Assembly (NCBI GenBank): GCA_009861545.1
Contig: VXME01000083.1
Location: 1 to 51,891 of the forward strand
From: Acidobacteriota bacterium
GTDB lineage: Bacteria; Acidobacteriota; Vicinamibacteria; Vicinamibacterales; UBA8438
DNA length: 51,891 bases
Reading direction: 5' to 3'
How positions within the stretch are numbered: position 1 is the first letter of the stretch; every line of letters starts with the position of its first letter. A program made the position numbers and the translations under genes. The notes below the pieces were generated by a model, which worked only from the letters and a program-made list of their open reading frames with translations, did not search any database and was not told the origin of the DNA. Shown in pieces: positions 17,219-25,539 of the stretch.

Positions 17219-18217
17219 TCAGCGGTCGGCGTCGACGCGCTGCGTGTCCTTGCGACGCGCGCCGGCCATGATGCCCTCCATGCCGATGTTGCCCTCGTGG
17301 CAGGCGTACTCGAAGAGCGGGCCGTCGGTGCGACGCAGCGGCATCAACGCAGTCCACGGACCGGTGAGGTTGTTCGGATCCTCGACCGTGAACTCGTACA
17401 CCACGGTGTCGGGATCCACGCGGCGGAAGCGCTCGATGACGTGCGTGTCCTTCGACGAGCCGCGCAGGCTGGTCTCGGTGATGAAGTTGTAGGTCTCGAC
17501 GACGAACGTCTCACCCTCCCACCGGCCGCGCGACTCGCCCGACCACTGCCGCAGGCCGTGGCGCGGCGCCTCGGCGTCTATCGGGATGATCCGCGGGTTG
17601 TGCACCATCTCGTTGTAGATGACCACGTAGCCCGGGATCTGCATGATCTGCACGTTGTTGTTGTACGAGCCCGCGGTCATCGGCGGCCCGGCGTTGAAGC
17701 CCATGATGCAGCGGTCGGACAAGCTGCGGTCGGTGTAGTGGTCCGCGAAGCCGTTGCGCAGGTTGAGACGGCGGATGCGTCGCGCCTCCCGGGCCTCACC
17801 GGTATACGGGATGCGGCCGTCCGGCGGATCGACGATGAGCGCCGTGCGCTTGTCGGCGGTCAGCTCGATGCCCCGCTCGTACCAGAACTCGTTGTACGAC
17901 AGCACCCCGCCCTCGGCCCGCGACTGGTAGCCGGCGCTCGGCGCGCCGGTCTCCGGGTCGAACAGGTCGCGGTTCAGCCGGATGCGCTCGGAGGCCTCGA
18001 ACTGCGCGGCCTCCTCGAGGCTCAGGCGCTCGCGCCCTTCCAGGGCCGCCGGCCGCTCCAGGGGCGTCAGCGTGCGGAAGGTGAAGATGCCGGAGATGTG
18101 CGGCTGCCCGTCGGGGGTCCGCATGACTTCGTCGCTCGACTGCGCCCCGAGCGGCAGCGGGGCCAGCAGCGCAACCGCGGCCAGCGCCAACAACGCCGTC
18201 AATGCACGATGATTCAT
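17219..18217 (-). CDS. Secreted paralogous family protein, copy 4
   Basis: 332 aa with a Sec signal peptide (hydrophobic about residues 8-24, cleavage near LGAQS). It is near-identical to copy 3 in long stretches: MRTPDGQPHISGIFTF, GYQSRAEGGVLSYNEFWYE, GIELTADKRTALIVDPP, LRNGFADHYTDRSLSDRC, QIMQIPGYVVIYNEMVHN, GRWEGETFVVETYNF, PWTALMPLRRTDGPLFEYA. The downstream order propeller (18328), copy 4, copy 3 on one strand mirrors propeller (5671), copy 1, copy 2, suggesting repeated co-duplication or functional pairing of the propeller with this family. Confidence 0.82.
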   Translation of the reverse strand: MNHRALTALLALAAVALLAPLPLGAQSSDEVMRTPDGQPHISGIFTFRTLTPLERPAALEGRERLSLEEAAQFEASERIRLNRDLFDPETGAPSAGYQSRAEGGVLSYNEFWYERGIELTADKRTALIVDPPDGRIPYTGEAREARRIRRLNLRNGFADHYTDRSLSDRCIMGFNAGPPMTAGSYNNNVQIMQIPGYVVIYNEMVHNPRIIPIDAEAPRHGLRQWSGESRGRWEGETFVVETYNFITETSLRGSSKDTHVIERFRRVDPDTVVYEFTVEDPNNLTGPWTALMPLRRTDGPLFEYACHEGNIGMEGIMAGARRKDTQRVDADR

Positions 18218-18327
18218 CGACCCGCCTCCCTCAAGCTGTGCGCTCCCCGGGCGCCAGCCGGTTCAGACACGATTTTGCCTCTCGAATCAACTATCGTAAC
18301 GTTGATTTCGCGGCTCCTTCAACCCCG

Positions 18328-19698
18328 CTAGTCGCCCGCATCCGAAGCGATGCGGTACAGCGTCGACGCGGTCCGTAGGAAGAGGCTGCCCCGCGCGATG
18401 GCCGGGGTCGCCATCGTCATCTCGTCGCCGAGCGAGTTGCGCCAGAGCACCTCGAACTCATCGCCCGCCTGCATGACGAAGGTCTCGCCGTCCTCGCTCA
18501 GCGCGAAGATCTTGCCGTTGTAGGCCCAGGGCGACGCCGTGAAGAGCGTTCCCGCGGTGACCCGCCGGCGCGGATAGACGGGCTGCCCGGTGCGGGCGTC
18601 GTAGCACATCAGGATGCCGCGATCGAGCAGCGTGTAGTGGTAGTCGCCGTAGACGAGCGACGACGGGTTGTAGGAGCCGAGCTGCGGGTGCGACCAGACG
18701 ACGTAGTCGTTGCTGGTGCTCCCCTGCCCCAGCGAGATGTCGCCGCTCGCACCGGCCCGAACGGCGTAGACCGGCCGGTGGCTGTCGGCGATGTAGCCGG
18801 AGTTGATGAACAGCAGGCCATGGTCGGAGAACGGCGTCGGGATGACGAGCGACGACATGCCGTGCAGCTCCCACAGCAGCTCGCCGTCGAGGCTGTAGGA
18901 GCGGACGCCGCCGGTGCCGGTCGTCACGAGCTCGGTGCGGACGTCGTTCTCCCAGACGAAAGGCGTCGACCAGTTGGTCCCCTCGTCGCGGTCGGTCCGC
19001 CAGATCTGCGCGCCGGTGGCCGCGTCGAAGGCCGCGACCCACGACTGCTCGTCGTTGTCGTTGACCACGTAGAGACGGCCGTCGTGCAGGATGGGCGATC
19101 CGGCCGCGCCCCAGTTGCGCCGCGGCAGCCACTCCAGCGGCACCGACCACGCCTCGTTGCCCTCGAAGTCGAACGCGAAGAGGCCGATGTCGCCCAGGTA
19201 GACGTAGACCCGCTCGCCGTCGGTGACCGGCGTCTCCGACGCGAACGTGTTCTTCTGGTGCGCGGTCAGCGTCGGCACCGCGGTGTGCAGATCGCGCTCC
19301 CAGCGGACCGCCCCGGTCTCGAAATCGACGTCGTAGAGCACCCAGCGCAGCGGCTCGCCCTCCCGGTCGATGTCGGCCCCGGTCATCGATCCGCCGAGGG
19401 ACCGGGCCCGGTAGGACTCGATCGGCAGCGGCTGCGCGTCCGTCGTGCCGCTCACGCGGGTGACGGTCAGCACGAAGACGTGATCGCCCCAGACTATCGG
19501 CGAGCTCCAGGCGCGGCCCGGGATATCGATCTGCCAGGCGATGTTCTCGTCCGGCCCCCAGCGGTCCGGCAGCGCCGGATCGTCGGCGACGACGCCCGCC
19601 ACCCCGCCCCGGAACTGCGGCCAGTTGGTCTGGGCCGAGACACCCGCCGCCATCGACGCCACCAGCGCCGCCATCACCGTCACTCGCGTCGTATTCAC
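18328..19698 (-). CDS. Secreted PQQ-like beta-propeller protein, close paralogue of 5671
   Basis: 456 aa from the GTG at 19698. An ATG 21 bases upstream is in frame, but AGGAGG sits 5 nt before this GTG. Signal peptide about residues 6-23 (VSAQT). Strong similarity along the full length to the protein at 5671-7056: WPQFRGGVAG.VADDPALPD, NTFASETPVTDGERVYVY, LHDGRLYVVNDND, TNWSTPFVWENDVRTE, GASGDISLGQG, FTASPWAYNGKIFALSEDG and ATPAIARGSLFLRT. A probable periplasmic propeller without cofactor motifs. The gene lies immediately downstream of copy 4 on the same strand (110-base gap). Confidence 0.85.
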   Translation of the reverse strand: MNTTRVTVMAALVASMAAGVSAQTNWPQFRGGVAGVVADDPALPDRWGPDENIAWQIDIPGRAWSSPIVWGDHVFVLTVTRVSGTTDAQPLPIESYRARSLGGSMTGADIDREGEPLRWVLYDVDFETGAVRWERDLHTAVPTLTAHQKNTFASETPVTDGERVYVYLGDIGLFAFDFEGNEAWSVPLEWLPRRNWGAAGSPILHDGRLYVVNDNDEQSWVAAFDAATGAQIWRTDRDEGTNWSTPFVWENDVRTELVTTGTGGVRSYSLDGELLWELHGMSSLVIPTPFSDHGLLFINSGYIADSHRPVYAVRAGASGDISLGQGSTSNDYVVWSHPQLGSYNPSSLVYGDYHYTLLDRGILMCYDARTGQPVYPRRRVTAGTLFTASPWAYNGKIFALSEDGETFVMQAGDEFEVLWRNSLGDEMTMATPAIARGSLFLRTASTLYRIASDAGD

Positions 19699-19805
19699 CG
19701 CAGCCTCCTGAAGGGTCATCGTTGTCGAGCCGGCTCATTCTACCGCGCCGGCACACTGGGGCGGCGGCACGCGCTGCCGCGCCGGCGCGCGTACACTGAT
19801 ACGCC

Positions 19806-21650
19806 GTGACTCTCATCCGCTGGACGGCGGCGTTCCTGCGGCCCTACCGGGCGCGCGTCGCCGCCGTCCTGGGGCTGTCGCTGGTCGAGATCGGGCTGGC
19901 CACCGCCGCGCCGTGGGCGCTGAAGCTGATCGTCGACAGCGTGCTCGGCGAGCAGCCGCTCCCCGCGCCGCTCGTCGCCGCTGTGCCCTTCTTCGCCGAC
20001 CTGGGGGCGGTCGCGCTGCTGGCATTGTTCGCCGGCGGCGGCCTGGCCATCGAGCTGTCGGCGGAGGCCGTGCGCCTCGCGCACACGCAGATCGAGGTGG
20101 ACATGGGCCAGCGGGTCGTGCACGACCTGCGAAGCCGTCTTCTCGAGCACCTGCAGGCGCTGCCCCTCCGGCACCATCTCACCCACCGGACGTCGGATGC
20201 GGTCTACCGGCTGGACGCCGACACCTACTGCATCAACGACCTCGTCACGGGCGGCGCCTTGCCCATCGCGCTTGCGGGGCTGCATCTGGCGGTCATGTTC
20301 GCCGTGGTCCTGGCCATGGACCCGACGCTCGCGCTCCTCGCGCTGGCCGTGGCGCCGTTCCTGTACCTGTGCCTGCGCTACCACGCGACGACGCTGAGCG
20401 AGCGGGCCGAGCAGGTCAAGATGCTCGAGTCCGGACTCGTCGAGCGCGCCTACGAGACGCTGCGGTCGATCGCGGCCATCAAGAGCTTCGCCCGCGAGAG
20501 GCACGAGCTCGGCCGCTTCTCCCGCACCAGCCGCGACACCGCGCGGGCGCGGGTGCGCCTGACCTGGCAGGAATCCCTCTTCTCCCTGGCCGTGACCACG
20601 GTGACGCTGGCCGGCACGGCGATGATTCTCGTCGTGGGAGGGCTCCGCGTCGTCGACGAGACGCTGACCGTCGGCCAACTGCTCGTCGTCATCGCCTACC
20701 TGGCGCGCGTCTACGACCCGGTGGCCGAGATCGCCCATACCGTGGGCAATCTGCAGCAGGCGGGCGGGGGGGCGGGCCGGGTGCGCGACATCCTGGCGCT
20801 GGAGCCCGAGATTGCCGATGCGCCGGACGCGGTGGACGCCCGCGGCCTGGCCGGGCACGTCCGCTTCGAGGCGGTCGCGTTCTCGTACGACGGCGAGCGC
20901 ACCGTTCTCGACGGCGTGAACCTCGAAGCCAATCCCGGCGAGCTGGTCGCCGTGGTCGGCCCGACCGGGGCCGGCAAGACGACCCTCGTGCACCTGATCC
21001 CGCGGCTCTTCACGCCGACGGCGGGACGCGTGCTCATCGACGAGCGCGACGCCGGCGCCTACCGTCTGCGCTCGCTCCGGGAACGGATAGCTCTCGTGCC
21101 GCAGGATCCGCTGCTCTTCGCGGGGACCATCGCCGACAACATCCGCTACGGGCGGCTCGATGCCTCGGACGCCGAGGTGGAGCAGGCGGCGCGGGACGCG
21201 CAAATCCACGCGGCCATCGCCCGGCTGCCGGGCGGTTACGAAACCCCGGTCGCCGAGGCGGGCGCGACGCTCTCCGGCGGCGAGCGCCAGCGGCTGGGCA
21301 TCGCGCGAGCGCTGCTGAAACAGGCGCCGATCCTGATCCTCGACGAGCCGACCTCGGCCGTGGACACCCTGGCCGAAGCGGCCGTCTTCGATGCCCTGCG
21401 CCGTCTGCGGGACGGCCGCACGATGTTCGTGATCGCGCACCGCCTGTCCACCATCCGGGACGCCACCCGCATCCTGGTCCTGCAGGACGGCCGGATCACC
21501 GCGCAGGGTCCGCACGATGCGCTGCTCGCGACGAGCGATCTCTATCGCCGCATGTGGGAACGGCTGGCCAGCGGCGGCTCGCTCGACGACCCCGACCTGG
21601 CGCGCGCCACGGCGGAAGCCCCCGACCTCGCGCTGCCGGCGCGATCCTGA
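19806..21650 (+). CDS. ABC exporter, fused membrane and ATPase domains
   Basis: 614 aa, GTG start without a clear Shine-Dalgarno. The N-terminal half (about 1-320) has six hydrophobic segments typical of type IV exporters. The nucleotide-binding domain carries Walker A GPTGAGKTT (about 385-393), Q-loop VPQDPLLF, signature LSGGERQRLG (about 489), Walker B ILILDEPTS (about 510) and the H-loop histidine in IAHRLSTI. All catalytic elements are intact. As a homodimer it would export lipids, glycolipids or small molecules. Two glycosyltransferase-like genes follow within 10 bases, so a glycosylated or lipid-linked substrate is a reasonable inference. Confidence 0.88.
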   Translation: MTLIRWTAAFLRPYRARVAAVLGLSLVEIGLATAAPWALKLIVDSVLGEQPLPAPLVAAVPFFADLGAVALLALFAGGGLAIELSAEAVRLAHTQIEVDMGQRVVHDLRSRLLEHLQALPLRHHLTHRTSDAVYRLDADTYCINDLVTGGALPIALAGLHLAVMFAVVLAMDPTLALLALAVAPFLYLCLRYHATTLSERAEQVKMLESGLVERAYETLRSIAAIKSFARERHELGRFSRTSRDTARARVRLTWQESLFSLAVTTVTLAGTAMILVVGGLRVVDETLTVGQLLVVIAYLARVYDPVAEIAHTVGNLQQAGGGAGRVRDILALEPEIADAPDAVDARGLAGHVRFEAVAFSYDGERTVLDGVNLEANPGELVAVVGPTGAGKTTLVHLIPRLFTPTAGRVLIDERDAGAYRLRSLRERIALVPQDPLLFAGTIADNIRYGRLDASDAEVEQAARDAQIHAAIARLPGGYETPVAEAGATLSGGERQRLGIARALLKQAPILILDEPTSAVDTLAEAAVFDALRRLRDGRTMFVIAHRLSTIRDATRILVLQDGRITAQGPHDALLATSDLYRRMWERLASGGSLDDPDLARATAEAPDLALPARS

Positions 21651-21657
21651 TCCACCC

Positions 21658-22797
21658 ATGCGCATCCTCTTCGCCGGCATCATCGGGCGCTATCCCTTCG
21701 GCGGCGTCACCTGGTGCTCGCTGATGTACCTGCTCGGGCTGCGCGATCTCGGCCACGAGGTCTGTTATCTGGAGGACACCGGCGAGTGCATCTACGACGC
21801 CGACGCGGACGCCATCTCGGAAGACCCCTCCTACGGCACGCGCACCATCCACGCAGCGCTGGCGCCGCACGGGCTGGGCGACCGCTGGTGCTTCGTCAAC
21901 TACGACGAGACCTACCACGGCTGGTCGCGCGACCGCCTGCGGGAGTACTGCCGCGGCGCCGACCTCTACATCGACCTGTCGGGCGGCTGCTGGTTCTGGC
22001 GCGACGAGTACCGCGCGATCCCGCGGCGGATCTTCATCGACTCGGACCCCGTGTTCACCCAGCTCGCCATCGCCAAGGGCGTCACGTGGTACGTCGACTT
22101 CTTCCGCGGCTTCGATCACCTCTTCACGTTCGGGGCGAACGTCGGCACACCCGCCTGCGACGTGCCGACCGGCGGGTTCACGTGGCGCCCGACCTGGCAG
22201 CCGGTCGTCACGCGGCTCTGGCGCACCGACCGTCCTCCGGCCCGCAACCGCTTTACGACGGTGATGACCTGGAAGACGGAGAGCTTCACCGACGTCGACG
22301 GCAACAAGGACCGCGAGTTCGTCCGGTTCATCGATCTGCCGGCACGCACCGCGGCGCGCTTCGAGCTGGCCGTCAACGGCCCCCACGATCTGCTGCGGGC
22401 GCACGGCTGGGCGCCGGTCGACGCGATGCACGTCTCGCGCACCGCCGATGCCTACCGCGAGTTCATCCAGGACTCTAAGGCGGAGTTCGGGGTGGCCAAG
22501 CACGCCTACGTCGCGCACCGGTCGGGGTGGTTCAGCGACCGCACCGCCTGCTATCTGGCCGCGGGCCGCCCGGCCGTCGTGCAGGACACCGGGTGGAGCG
22601 CCCACCTGCCGTCGGGCACGGGCCTGATTCCGTTCTCCACGGTCGATGAGGCGCTCGACGGACTTGCCCGCGTCGAACGCGACTACCCGCTGCACGCCGC
22701 GCGGGCCGCCGCGATCGCGCACGAGTGCTTCGACGCCGCGTACCTGCTGCCGCGGCTGCTGGACGCGACGGCCGAACGAGGCGGCGGATGCGGATAG
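21658..22797 (+). CDS. Glycosyltransferase-like protein (GT-B fold, family uncertain)
   Basis: 379 aa from the ATG at 21658, 7 bases after the ABC exporter stop. The N-terminus MRILFAGIIGRYPFGGVTW is the first Rossmann strand and glycine turn of a GT-B enzyme. The C-terminal half has the nucleotide-sugar-site pattern GVAKHAYV..RSGWFSDRTACYLAAGRPAVVQDTG, with a DRTA/GRPAV block where GT4 enzymes have E-x7-E. Cysteine- and tryptophan-rich middle (DLSGGCWFWRDEYRAIPRR). The last codons overlap the next gene by 10 nt, so the three genes form one operon. Acceptor unknown. Confidence 0.65.
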   Translation: MRILFAGIIGRYPFGGVTWCSLMYLLGLRDLGHEVCYLEDTGECIYDADADAISEDPSYGTRTIHAALAPHGLGDRWCFVNYDETYHGWSRDRLREYCRGADLYIDLSGGCWFWRDEYRAIPRRIFIDSDPVFTQLAIAKGVTWYVDFFRGFDHLFTFGANVGTPACDVPTGGFTWRPTWQPVVTRLWRTDRPPARNRFTTVMTWKTESFTDVDGNKDREFVRFIDLPARTAARFELAVNGPHDLLRAHGWAPVDAMHVSRTADAYREFIQDSKAEFGVAKHAYVAHRSGWFSDRTACYLAAGRPAVVQDTGWSAHLPSGTGLIPFSTVDEALDGLARVERDYPLHAARAAAIAHECFDAAYLLPRLLDATAERGGGCG

Positions 22798-23870
22798 CGC
22801 TGGTCGCGCCGGTGGCGCAGTCGGTGCCGCCCGCACGCTCCGGCTCCATCGAGGCGGTGACCGACCTGCTGGTGCGAGGCCTCGTGGCTCGCGGGCACGA
22901 CGTCACCCTCTTCGCGGCGGGATCATCCGAGACCCCGGCAAGGCTGCACGCCATCTTCCGCGAGGGCTACCACGCGGACGAGTGTCTCTGGCCGTGGGAG
23001 TTGTGCGAGCTGTTCAATCTCGCGGCCGCCGTCGAGCGCGCTTCGGCGTTCGACGTGATTCACGCCCAGGCCGAGTACGCGCCCCTGGGACTGGCCTATT
23101 CGCGGCTGTCCCCGGCGCCTGTCGTCCATACGGTCCACCATTGGCCGACCGACCCGGAAGTCTCGCTCTGGTCGCACTATTCGGAAGCGCCGTTCATCGC
23201 CGTCTCGGCCGCGCAGGCGCAGCGGCTCGCCGGGTTGACGGTGGCCGGCGTGGTGCATCACGCGGTCGACCCCGCGGCGCTTCCCTTTCGGCCGGACCCC
23301 GAAGACTACCTGCTGTTCCTGGGCCGCTTCACGGCCGGCAAGGGCGTACGCGAGGCCATCGACGCGGCGCGGCGCAGCGGCATGCGTCTCGTACTCGCGG
23401 CGGCGGAGAACGACTATTACCGCGACGTGGTCGCCCCGCTCGTCGACGGCGACCGGGTCGTCCATCGAGGCGAGGTCGACTCGGCCGGGAGGGCGGCGCT
23501 GCTCGGCGGCGCGCGCGCCCTGCTCTACCCCGTGCAGTCCGAGGAACCGTTCGGCCTGGTGCTGGCCGAGGCGATGACCTGCGGCACGCCGGTGGCGGCG
23601 CTCGACCGCGGCGCGGTCGCCGAGTTGGTGGACGACGGGGTCACGGGCCGCGCCTTCGACAGCCTGGAGGAGCTGGTGGCGGGCATCCCGCGGATCACGA
23701 CGCTCGACCGCGCGAAGGTCCGCGCCCGCGCCCTCGAACGCTTCCACCCGGACCGGATGGTAGAGGGGTACGCCCGGATCTACGCGGCTTTGGCGGCGGC
23801 CCGGCGGGGCGTGCGAATCACCGTGAACCCGACTCAGCGCACGAAGAGCGACCCGCCGCCGAGCTCGTAG
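22788..23870 (+). CDS. Family 4 glycosyltransferase
   Basis: 360 aa from the ATG at 22788 inside the end of the previous gene. GT-B fold: N-terminal MRIALVAPVAQSVPPARSGS, middle LLFLGRFTAGKGVREAI, and the retaining GT4 motif EEPFGLVLAEAMTCGTPV with its two glutamates, followed by GAVAELVDDGVTG. A sugar-nucleotide-dependent transferase acting in the cytoplasm, probably together with the upstream transferase and ABC exporter on a cell-surface or secreted glycan. Its 3' end overlaps the convergent gene at 23834 by 37 bases. Confidence 0.85.
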   Translation: MRIALVAPVAQSVPPARSGSIEAVTDLLVRGLVARGHDVTLFAAGSSETPARLHAIFREGYHADECLWPWELCELFNLAAAVERASAFDVIHAQAEYAPLGLAYSRLSPAPVVHTVHHWPTDPEVSLWSHYSEAPFIAVSAAQAQRLAGLTVAGVVHHAVDPAALPFRPDPEDYLLFLGRFTAGKGVREAIDAARRSGMRLVLAAAENDYYRDVVAPLVDGDRVVHRGEVDSAGRAALLGGARALLYPVQSEEPFGLVLAEAMTCGTPVAALDRGAVAELVDDGVTGRAFDSLEELVAGIPRITTLDRAKVRARALERFHPDRMVEGYARIYAALAAARRGVRITVNPTQRTKSDPPPSS

Positions 23871-24784
23871 AAGACGATCGGGACGAAGTCGTTCGCCGTC
23901 CACGTCGCCTCCCGCCCCCACTGCGCGTCGTAGGCGGCGGTAGGCGCCGCCTCCATCACCCGCTCCAGGGTATAGCCCTCCGCGATCATCGCCTGCACGC
24001 GATCCCGCACGTCGACGATCATGTCCAGGAACTCGATCATCGCGTCGCGCCCGACGACCTGCAGCCCGTGGCCCGGAATCACCCGCGTGGCCGGCCCCGC
24101 CATGCCGATCGCCTTCTCGAGCGCCGCGACGGTGCCCGCGACCGTGCCGCCGTTGTAGACGTCGACGATCGGGTAGCTCGTTGTCCGGAACACGTCGCCG
24201 AGGTGCAGCACGTCGGATTCCGGGAAGTGCACGAAGGTGTCGCCGTCGGTGTGGGCGGCCGGCGCCAGGAACGCCCGCACCTTCTCGCCGTTGAAGTGGA
24301 AGCTCACCGCGTCGTTGTAGGTCACGACCGGCCGCGCGCCGGCGGCGGGACGCGGCGCGAAGCTCCCGCCGCGGCGCGGGAAGCGAAGACGCTCCAGCGC
24401 GCGGACCCGCACGTTGTCGTGCGCGAAGATCAGAACGTCCCGATCCGCCAGCGGTGCGTTGCCGCCGATGTGGTCGGGGTGCACGTGCGTGTTGATCAGG
24501 AAGCGGATCTCGCCGTCGGACACGCTCCGCACCGCGGCCACCAGCCGCTCGGCGAGCGGTGCGAACAGCGAGTCGACCAGCAGCACGCCGTCCGGCCCGG
24601 CGAATACGCCGACGTTGCCGCCGCCGCCGGGGCGCTTCACCATGTGGACCTGCCCCGCCACGGGCACGACGGTCAGCTCAACGCCGGCGAACGGGTCGGT
24701 GGGGTTCTGCGCTCCAGCTACCGCGACGGCCACGATGCAGGCCGCGGTCAGAACGGCCAGTACGGTACGAGGTTGTCTGATCAT
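23834..24784 (-). CDS. Secreted metallo-beta-lactamase-fold hydrolase
   Basis: 316 aa from the ATG at 24784, chosen because GGGAGG lies 5 nt upstream and the signal peptide (VLAVLTAACIVAVAVAGAQ) starts there. Zinc site: NTHVHPDHIGGN (HxHxDH), the later H in HTDGDTFVHFPESDVLHLGDVF, and VIPGHG. This profile fits the SoxH/quinoprotein-relay and glyoxalase-II-like branch of MBL-fold hydrolases rather than true beta-lactamases, although a lactamase-like activity cannot be excluded. Exported to the periplasm. Confidence 0.85.
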   Translation of the reverse strand: MIRQPRTVLAVLTAACIVAVAVAGAQNPTDPFAGVELTVVPVAGQVHMVKRPGGGGNVGVFAGPDGVLLVDSLFAPLAERLVAAVRSVSDGEIRFLINTHVHPDHIGGNAPLADRDVLIFAHDNVRVRALERLRFPRRGGSFAPRPAAGARPVVTYNDAVSFHFNGEKVRAFLAPAAHTDGDTFVHFPESDVLHLGDVFRTTSYPIVDVYNGGTVAGTVAALEKAIGMAGPATRVIPGHGLQVVGRDAMIEFLDMIVDVRDRVQAMIAEGYTLERVMEAAPTAAYDAQWGREATWTANDFVPIVFYELGGGSLFVR

Positions 24785-24798
24785 GGACGCCTCCCGCC

Positions 24799-25113
24799 TC
24801 ATGCTCCGAAGTCCTCCCGGAACCGGTCCATCTGGTGCATCCGCTCATGCAGAACGGTGACGATACCGATGTCTCCGTCGCTCAGCGTCTTCCAGTAGAC
24901 GAAGTGCTTCTCGTACCGGAAGACGTAGCCATCCACCCCGAACGCGGCCGGTACGGGACGTGATGGAACTCCGCCGCCAGCGATTCTCCCGAATGCCTCG
25001 AAGAGCCCCGTGATGTACGTGTCGGCGCGGGCCGCCCCCCATCGCTCCCGGGAATAGCGGTAGATCTCGTCGATGCGAAGCGCGGCCGCCTCCTGGACCC
25101 GGACCACCCTCAT
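24799..25113 (-). CDS. parE: ParE/RelE-family toxin
   Basis: 104 aa. RelE/ParE fold pattern: EAAALRIDEIYRYSRERWG near the N-terminus, then a middle G..V..FRYEKHFVYWKT and C-terminal IGIVTVLHERMHQMDR. These are typical of ParE proteins that poison gyrase. The start ATG overlaps the stop of the upstream antitoxin gene by 4 nt, the usual type II toxin-antitoxin coupling. Complete, so presumably functional. Confidence 0.82.
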   Translation of the reverse strand: MRVVRVQEAAALRIDEIYRYSRERWGAARADTYITGLFEAFGRIAGGGVPSRPVPAAFGVDGYVFRYEKHFVYWKTLSDGDIGIVTVLHERMHQMDRFREDFGA

Positions 25114-25376
25114 TCGCCGGGCCGCACCCTGTTCCGGGAGATGACGTCGGCAGCCGAGAGCGAATGGAAGGAGGAGTCCGGCGCCGCGAAGGCACGCACC
25201 AGCTCGGCCTTGAGGCGCTCGTACGCCTCCTGCTCGGACCGCTCCTTGTCACGCCGGATGAGGTCGCGAACGTACTCGCTGATGTTCTCGTAGGATCCGT
25301 CCTCACCGACATTGGCCGCGACGAAGTCGCTGAGCGCACCGCTGAGGCGAACCGTCATCGTGGTCGTGCGTGGCAT
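25110..25376 (-). CDS. parD: ParD/CopG-family antitoxin
   Basis: 88 aa from the ATG at 25376 (GAGGA 7 nt upstream); a start 48 bases further upstream is in frame but has no support. Ribbon-helix-helix N-terminus TTTMTVRLSGALSDFVAANV, followed by GSYENISEYVRDLIRRDKE, the ParD signature, and a flexible C-terminal toxin-binding tail. It should bind its own promoter and neutralise the toxin encoded just downstream. Confidence 0.85.
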   Translation of the reverse strand: MPRTTTMTVRLSGALSDFVAANVGEDGSYENISEYVRDLIRRDKERSEQEAYERLKAELVRAFAAPDSSFHSLSAADVISRNRVRPGE

Positions 25377-25539
25377 GGCGTGTTCCTCGGCTGCCGCGTA
25401 TTCATCATAACCAATATTTTGCACATCTCAGCGTGCCGGCGACATCGCGGTGCTGCAAGGTCGCCATCCTCGTCTCCGCCACCCGTGGCGTGCCGGGCCG
25501 TCCGTGACGTACGCTTCCACCGTCGCAAGCACATCGACC

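Noticed and set aside
17019-17357. N-terminal extension of copy 3 beyond the ATG at 17018
   Set aside because: The extension lies over the C-terminal coding region of copy 4 in another frame; the chosen ATG has a Shine-Dalgarno and signal peptide.
19740-21683. 647-codon minus-strand frame opposite the ABC exporter
   Set aside because: Codon shadow of a real, motif-complete ABC transporter; composition is arginine/glutamine-rich without domains.
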